Shown: piece by piece, positions 41,371 to 44,933 of the stretch
Numbering within the stretch: position 1 is the first letter of the stretch
Layout of the letters: each line of letters opens with the position of its first letter
Origin: DATKLX01 sp035542155
Lineage (GTDB): Bacteria; Chloroflexota; Anaerolineae; Anaerolineales; Anaerolineaceae
Direction: 5' to 3'
DNA length: 44,933 nucleotides
NCBI GenBank assembly: GCA_035542155.1
Contig: DATKLX010000148.1
Coordinates: 1-44,933, forward strand
Made by a program: the position numbers and the translations under genes
The notes under the pieces: model-generated
Databases searched by the model: none
What the model was told of the DNA's origin: nothing
The model's input: the letters and a program-made list of their open reading frames with translations, nothing else

Positions 41371-44217
41371 TTAAGAGATGAGCTTCATTCTTCTGGCTTT
41401 TTCCACCGCCTGGATGCGGGTCTTCACCCCTAATTTCCCATAAATGTTATTGATATGGGTCTTCACGGTGCTGACCGCCACGTACAGATGCCCGGCGATC
41501 TCCTGGTTGGACAGTCCCTGGGCGATCAGGCGCAGCACGTCGATCTCGCGCTCGCTCACAGGCTCGATGAGATTTTCGATTGGGGAAATTGCTGATCCTT
41601 GATGGCTGATTGCCTGTCCTGGCTGACCCGCCAGGGTAGATTGAGACTCAACGGTCGGCCCTATAAAAGCAGAGAGGAGTCCGTCGATGTAAGCAAGGAG
41701 AAACCGATCCTTGCCAGGGGACGTTTTTTTAATCAGCAATCTCATCCCTTCCCCTTCATCCAGGAAGACGCGCTGGTAGCCTTCCGGGGCGGCGAGAGAC
41801 AGGGCTTTGCGCAGAGCAGCCTTGGCCAGCTCGGATTGGCCCAATTCGGCATGTCCCAACGCTGAAAGCGCCAGAAGCTCGATGAGATGGTGGGAGCGAC
41901 CCGCTTGCTCCGCCTCGGGAATGAGGGATTCCAGAATCTGTGTGGCCAGCTTTGGGCTCTTTTGGGCCAGGTATACGCGGGCCAGCGCTGCCCCCTCAAT
42001 ATCCCGCAGATAAGCCGGCTGGTCAAGGCCGTGCCCCTGGGCTTCCCCTACCCACCTGGCGGTTCCAGAAACCTCACCCAGGCTGACCAGAATCTGCGCC
42101 TCGACAGCGCGAGCGACGGTGATCGACGCTGAGGAGACCATCTTTTTTTCCATGGCCAGGTCTGCACGCCGGAGCAGGCCGCGGGCTTTCTTTTCATCTC
42201 CCTCGGCCGCGCGAACCAGAGCCAGGTAGGTATCACAGGCCACCAGGATATCGGCGCTCTCCCAGCGCCGTCCCAGCTCGATCCCCATCTCCAGATAATC
42301 CGCCGCGCTTTTGAGGTCGTTCATTTCGTATTGGATGCGACCCAGGCGCACGTAAGCAATCCCGGCAAAGGGAAGCTGCCCACCCGGCCGGGTTGACGCC
42401 TGAATTGCCTGGCGATAATAACCAGCCGCGTCGCGCAGCTTTCCCTGGAGGACTTTCATATCCCCCAATTGGGAAAGCGCGGTCATCGCCAGCATCGGGC
42501 TATCCAGCGCCTGGCTGATCGTGTACGCCTGCTGGAAGGACTGGATCGCCGCGGGGATATCCGCCAGGTTATCGTAGGCCAGACCCAGATCCAGGGCGAT
42601 CAAAGCGCGCAGGAAAGTTTCCGCTTCGGGCAGCAGATCGAGGGCGCGCCGTGAAAACTGGATCGAGGTCTGGATGTTTCCCTTCAACACCGCGACCAAC
42701 GCCCGCGCGGCGGCCTCTTCACCAGCCAGACCGGGGCCTTCTTCACCCAGCTTCCCAGGCGGGATCTGATCCAGGGTCGATTCCGCCTCATCCAGCTCCC
42801 CCGAAGTCAACAGAGCCCAGGCGCGGGCCAGGGATAGGCGCGGCGAGTCACGGACCAGCCTATCCGGCAGACCGCGCAGCCAGCCCAGCACCATCCGTCC
42901 CTGGCCCGGCATCATTAAGGTGCGATAGGCTCCGCTCGCGATCAGCCTGGCGGACCGTTCCAAATCCTGGCTTTGCAAGGCCAGCTCGATTGCCTCTACG
43001 AGCAGCCCATGTTCCTCAAACCAGTGGCTCGCCCTGTCAGCCAGATCTCTCACTTGAGGTCCTGTCCAGGTCGACGCTGAGGTGACCTGCTTGAATCGAC
43101 TGCGTAAAAATTCTGCGAACAGGCGGTGATAGCGATACCAGGTGCGGTCCGGATCCAGAGGAATGATGAAGAGATTGGAAGATTCGAGGTAATCCAGGAT
43201 GGATCGGGAGGACGAGAACCGAAAGCCGAGAAGCGGGAACCGTGAGCTTTCTTCGGAGTTACGGAGCTCGGTTCTCGGTTCTCGGTTCCCGATGACTGCC
43301 TCGCACAGCTCCGCGTTGAAGCGCTCCAGGAATGAGGTCTGCAGCAGGAACTCCTGCACCTCAGGTGGTTGGTGGGAGAGGATTTCCTCGGCCAGGTAAT
43401 CGAAGATGAAGCGGTTCGTTCCGTTGAATTCGGCAATAAAAGCCGGGACGTCTGCGCGGCCGCGCAGGGAGAGCGCAGCCAATTGCAGGCCGGCGGCCCA
43501 TCCTTCCGTCCGGCTGGCCAGGTTGGCGATATTTTCCGCTGTCAGCCCGGTCAGGCCCATCGCACGGGTCAGAAACTCAGCCGCTTCTTCCTCGGAGAAG
43601 CGCAATTCGCCAGGGCGGATCTCGGTCAGCAGGTTCCGCGCGCGCAGACGGGGCAACGGCAGTGGTGGGTCAGACCGCGCCGCGATCAATATGGCAGCAT
43701 TCCGGGGAAGGTGTTCGACCAGAAAAGAGACCAACTGATGGAGGGGCCGCGACTCGATCTGCTGGTAATCGTCCAGGACCAGGAGCAGGCAGCCCGCCCA
43801 GGCCGCCAGATCGTTGACCAGGCTCATCCCCACCGCATCGAAGCTCAGCCCTGCACCGCTGGGTAAGGGTACTTCGAGCAGGCCGGCCGCGGAGCGCCCC
43901 AGGTCCGGATCAATAGCCCGCAGGGCTGCCGCCAGATAGCTGCAGAAGAGAAGTGGGTCGTTGTCCTTCTCGTCCAGAGTGACCCAGGCAATCTGCGGCC
44001 GGTCCGGGACACCCTGCGACTCAGGGCGTGTCCCCAGGTGGACCGCCCACCTGGCGGCCAGGGTCGTCTTTCCGTACCCGGCCGGCGCGCAGATCAGGAA
44101 CAGGCGGCTGCCGGTTTGGTATCCCTCATCCAGCTTGTACAGCAGGCGGTCCCTGGAAACGACGTTGGGCCGCACAGGTGGGATGGCCAGCTTGGTAGTC
44201 AGGAGGGGATTGAGCAT
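41371..44217 (-). CDS. MalT-like LuxR-family STAND ATPase regulator
   Basis: This protein of about 948 residues has a Walker A motif APAGYGKTT (44-52), a Walker B-like LLLVLDDYQQ, STAND-type ATPase sequence to about 380, TPR-like helices (about 420-800) and a C-terminal LuxR helix-turn-helix (about 885-945, LSEREIDVLRLIAQGLSNQE, VSTVKTHINNIYGKL). It should bind an inducer and activate transcription. Residues about 309-335 (GNREPRTELRNSEESSRF region) are coded by heptamer repeats and interrupt the usual text between CEAV and ILDYLE. ATG 44217 has GGAG 9 nt ahead; a GTG at 44232 would add five residues. Confidence 0.88.
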   Translation of the reverse strand: MLNPLLTTKLAIPPVRPNVVSRDRLLYKLDEGYQTGSRLFLICAPAGYGKTTLAARWAVHLGTRPESQGVPDRPQIAWVTLDEKDNDPLLFCSYLAAALRAIDPDLGRSAAGLLEVPLPSGAGLSFDAVGMSLVNDLAAWAGCLLLVLDDYQQIESRPLHQLVSFLVEHLPRNAAILIAARSDPPLPLPRLRARNLLTEIRPGELRFSEEEAAEFLTRAMGLTGLTAENIANLASRTEGWAAGLQLAALSLRGRADVPAFIAEFNGTNRFIFDYLAEEILSHQPPEVQEFLLQTSFLERFNAELCEAVIGNREPRTELRNSEESSRFPLLGFRFSSSRSILDYLESSNLFIIPLDPDRTWYRYHRLFAEFLRSRFKQVTSASTWTGPQVRDLADRASHWFEEHGLLVEAIELALQSQDLERSARLIASGAYRTLMMPGQGRMVLGWLRGLPDRLVRDSPRLSLARAWALLTSGELDEAESTLDQIPPGKLGEEGPGLAGEEAAARALVAVLKGNIQTSIQFSRRALDLLPEAETFLRALIALDLGLAYDNLADIPAAIQSFQQAYTISQALDSPMLAMTALSQLGDMKVLQGKLRDAAGYYRQAIQASTRPGGQLPFAGIAYVRLGRIQYEMNDLKSAADYLEMGIELGRRWESADILVACDTYLALVRAAEGDEKKARGLLRRADLAMEKKMVSSASITVARAVEAQILVSLGEVSGTARWVGEAQGHGLDQPAYLRDIEGAALARVYLAQKSPKLATQILESLIPEAEQAGRSHHLIELLALSALGHAELGQSELAKAALRKALSLAAPEGYQRVFLDEGEGMRLLIKKTSPGKDRFLLAYIDGLLSAFIGPTVESQSTLAGQPGQAISHQGSAISPIENLIEPVSEREIDVLRLIAQGLSNQEIAGHLYVAVSTVKTHINNIYGKLGVKTRIQAVEKARRMKLIS
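43214..43290. repeat. Heptamer repeats inserted in the MalT-like gene
   Basis: GAGAACC, GAAAGCC, GAGAAGC and GGGAACC (43214-43241) face an inverted array GGTTCTC, GGTTCTC and GGTTCCC (43270-43290). The two arms can pair. The element is in frame and adds roughly 26 residues. Confidence 0.65.
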
Positions 44218-44307
44218 CCGGTGTGTCTCCACAGGCTGAATGAATTATAAGTTGAGTTCGGTATTGTGAAAACGGCTGGTTGGAAATTGCCGGGGTCCGG
44301 TTTGCCT

Positions 44308-44347
44308 GAGTAACCGGGTAACGAATTGACCAGGTAACGGCTACCTG
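44308..44347 (+). repeat. Degenerate 8-bp repeat array
   Basis: GAGTAACC, GGGTAACG, AATTGACC, AGGTAACG and GCTACCTG run in exact 8-bp steps in the gap before the protease gene. The first two steps match the array at 30449. The rest of the gap holds a TATAAT at 44432 and no gene. Confidence 0.5.
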
Positions 44348-44482
44348 TTCTCGGTTGTCAATTATTCGACCTCCCCAAAAGTAGAGGAAGGGACAGGTAT
44401 TTTTGGCGATGCAGGGAAGCGGCCTTCTCCCTATAATCGATACCAGGAGATTTTGTCATCAATGTTAAAGGGAGTGTAGAGC

Positions 44483-44933
44483 ATGTCCTTCGAGACAGAA
44501 GTCAATTTGATGATGGCCTTATCCGACGCGATGGCGGATGGAGTTGAAAAGGCTGGCGCCTCCACTGTCCTGGTCAATGCCCGGCCGCGCATCCCTTCCA
44601 GCGGCTTGGCGGTCGCCGCGGACCTGGTGCTGACCTCCAACCATGCGGTCGAACAAACCCAGGGGATCCGCGTCCTCCTCCCTGACGGGAGCTGGGTGCA
44701 GGCCTCGCTGGTGGGCCGCGACAACCCCACCGACCTGGCCCTGTTACGCCTGGAAAAGCCCCGCGCCATCCCTGCCGAGCGTGCGCCTGGCGAACCGCGA
44801 GTCGGTCAACTGGTCCTGGCGGTCGCCCGGCCGGGCGAGGAGGGTCTCCAGGCCAGCCAGGGAGTGATCAGCTTCGTTGGCGGACCCTTCCGCACCCAGT
44901 CCGGGATCCTCTTGCAACGCTTCCTGCGTAGTG
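44483..44933 (+). CDS. Trypsin-like (DegP/HtrA-type) serine protease, partial
   Basis: The frame is open to the end of the window (150 codons). The text fits the first barrel of an HtrA-type protease: GLAVAADLVLTSNHAVE contains the catalytic His, and GRDNPTDLALLRL the catalytic Asp. The Ser part lies beyond the edge. There is no signal peptide, so it may be cytoplasmic, or the PDZ/anchor part may follow. GGGAG lies 9 nt ahead of the ATG, and TATAAT is at 44432-44437. Confidence 0.75.
   Translation, partial: MSFETEVNLMMALSDAMADGVEKAGASTVLVNARPRIPSSGLAVAADLVLTSNHAVEQTQGIRVLLPDGSWVQASLVGRDNPTDLALLRLEKPRAIPAERAPGEPRVGQLVLAVARPGEEGLQASQGVISFVGGPFRTQSGILLQRFLRS

Noticed and set aside
1..44933. CRISPR arrays, tRNA or rRNA genes, integrases or transposases
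   Set aside because: None could be seen: the repeats found are 7-8 bp units or single palindromes without spacers, and no cloverleaf or mobile-element enzyme was recognised by eye.

Overview
The window is a high-GC bacterial chromosome segment that looks like a Chloroflexota genome, probably Anaerolineae. That placement is an inference. It rests on the gene repertoire (a MalT-like LuxR/STAND regulator, a CAP+LysM surface protein, a secreted beta-helix protein ending in a YLPL-type C-terminus, a UvrA-like ABC protein with a double MerR regulator, DUF362/polyferredoxin, PAC2). It also rests on several TATAAT boxes sitting only 6 nt in front of start codons. No rRNA, tRNA, CRISPR array or intact transposase was recognised.

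Layout. 0.2-5.4 kb: single genes (terpenoid-cyclase-like toroid, VIT/CCC1-like membrane protein, Mut7-C RNase-like protein, membrane-bound dihaem cytochrome c, a 5'-truncated surface-protein remnant, an FMO-like flavoprotein). 5.6-7.9 kb: an unknown protein with a PD-(D/E)xK-like motif, a SAM methyltransferase, and an OsmC-family gene interrupted by one in-frame TGA. 8-11.5 kb: a double-HTH MerR regulator and a short UvrA paralogue. 11.7-19.2 kb: envelope and secreted proteins (tandem GH25-like muramidase, small coupled ORF, seven-bladed PD40 propeller, CAP+3xLysM anchored protein, beta-helix protein). 19.3-24.2 kb: ester cyclase/TetR divergent pair around a 37-bp palindrome, DUF1697, a hydrolase remnant, PAC2, and a TPR/PQQ-propeller protein. 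24.1-30.2 kb: polyferredoxin plus DUF362, a membrane protein, and an OmpR-type response regulator/histidine kinase pair. 30.4-32.9 kb: SIMPL protein, small proteins, YwbE, and a cluster of palindromic repeats. 33.0-39.1 kb: MFS transporter, IorA, IorB and a fused ADP-forming acyl-CoA synthetase. 39.3-44.9 kb: a J-domain/PurA remnant junction, an NrtR-like Nudix regulator, a stand-alone receiver, a MalT-like regulator, and the start of a trypsin-like protease.

How genes work together. IorA/IorB would oxidise aryl-pyruvates to aryl-acetyl-CoA with ferredoxin. The adjacent ADP-forming synthetase would turn the thioester into ATP plus the free acid, an archaeal-style amino-acid fermentation module, with an MFS carrier just upstream. 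The overlapping DUF362 and polyferredoxin genes form a separate membrane electron-transfer pair.

The most unusual object is the OsmC-family gene on the minus strand at 7441-7932. A single in-frame TGA (codon 67) falls where the family has its reactive cysteine. The second family cysteine is kept at codon 138. About 14 nt after the TGA lies a six-base-pair hairpin with a GGU loop, placed like a bacterial SECIS element. I read it as a probable selenoprotein, with a nonsense mutation or sequencing error as the alternative. Other notable signals are degenerate 7-bp repeats, one of which has inserted in frame into the MalT-like regulator, degenerate 8-bp repeats, and several gene remnants at deletion junctions.
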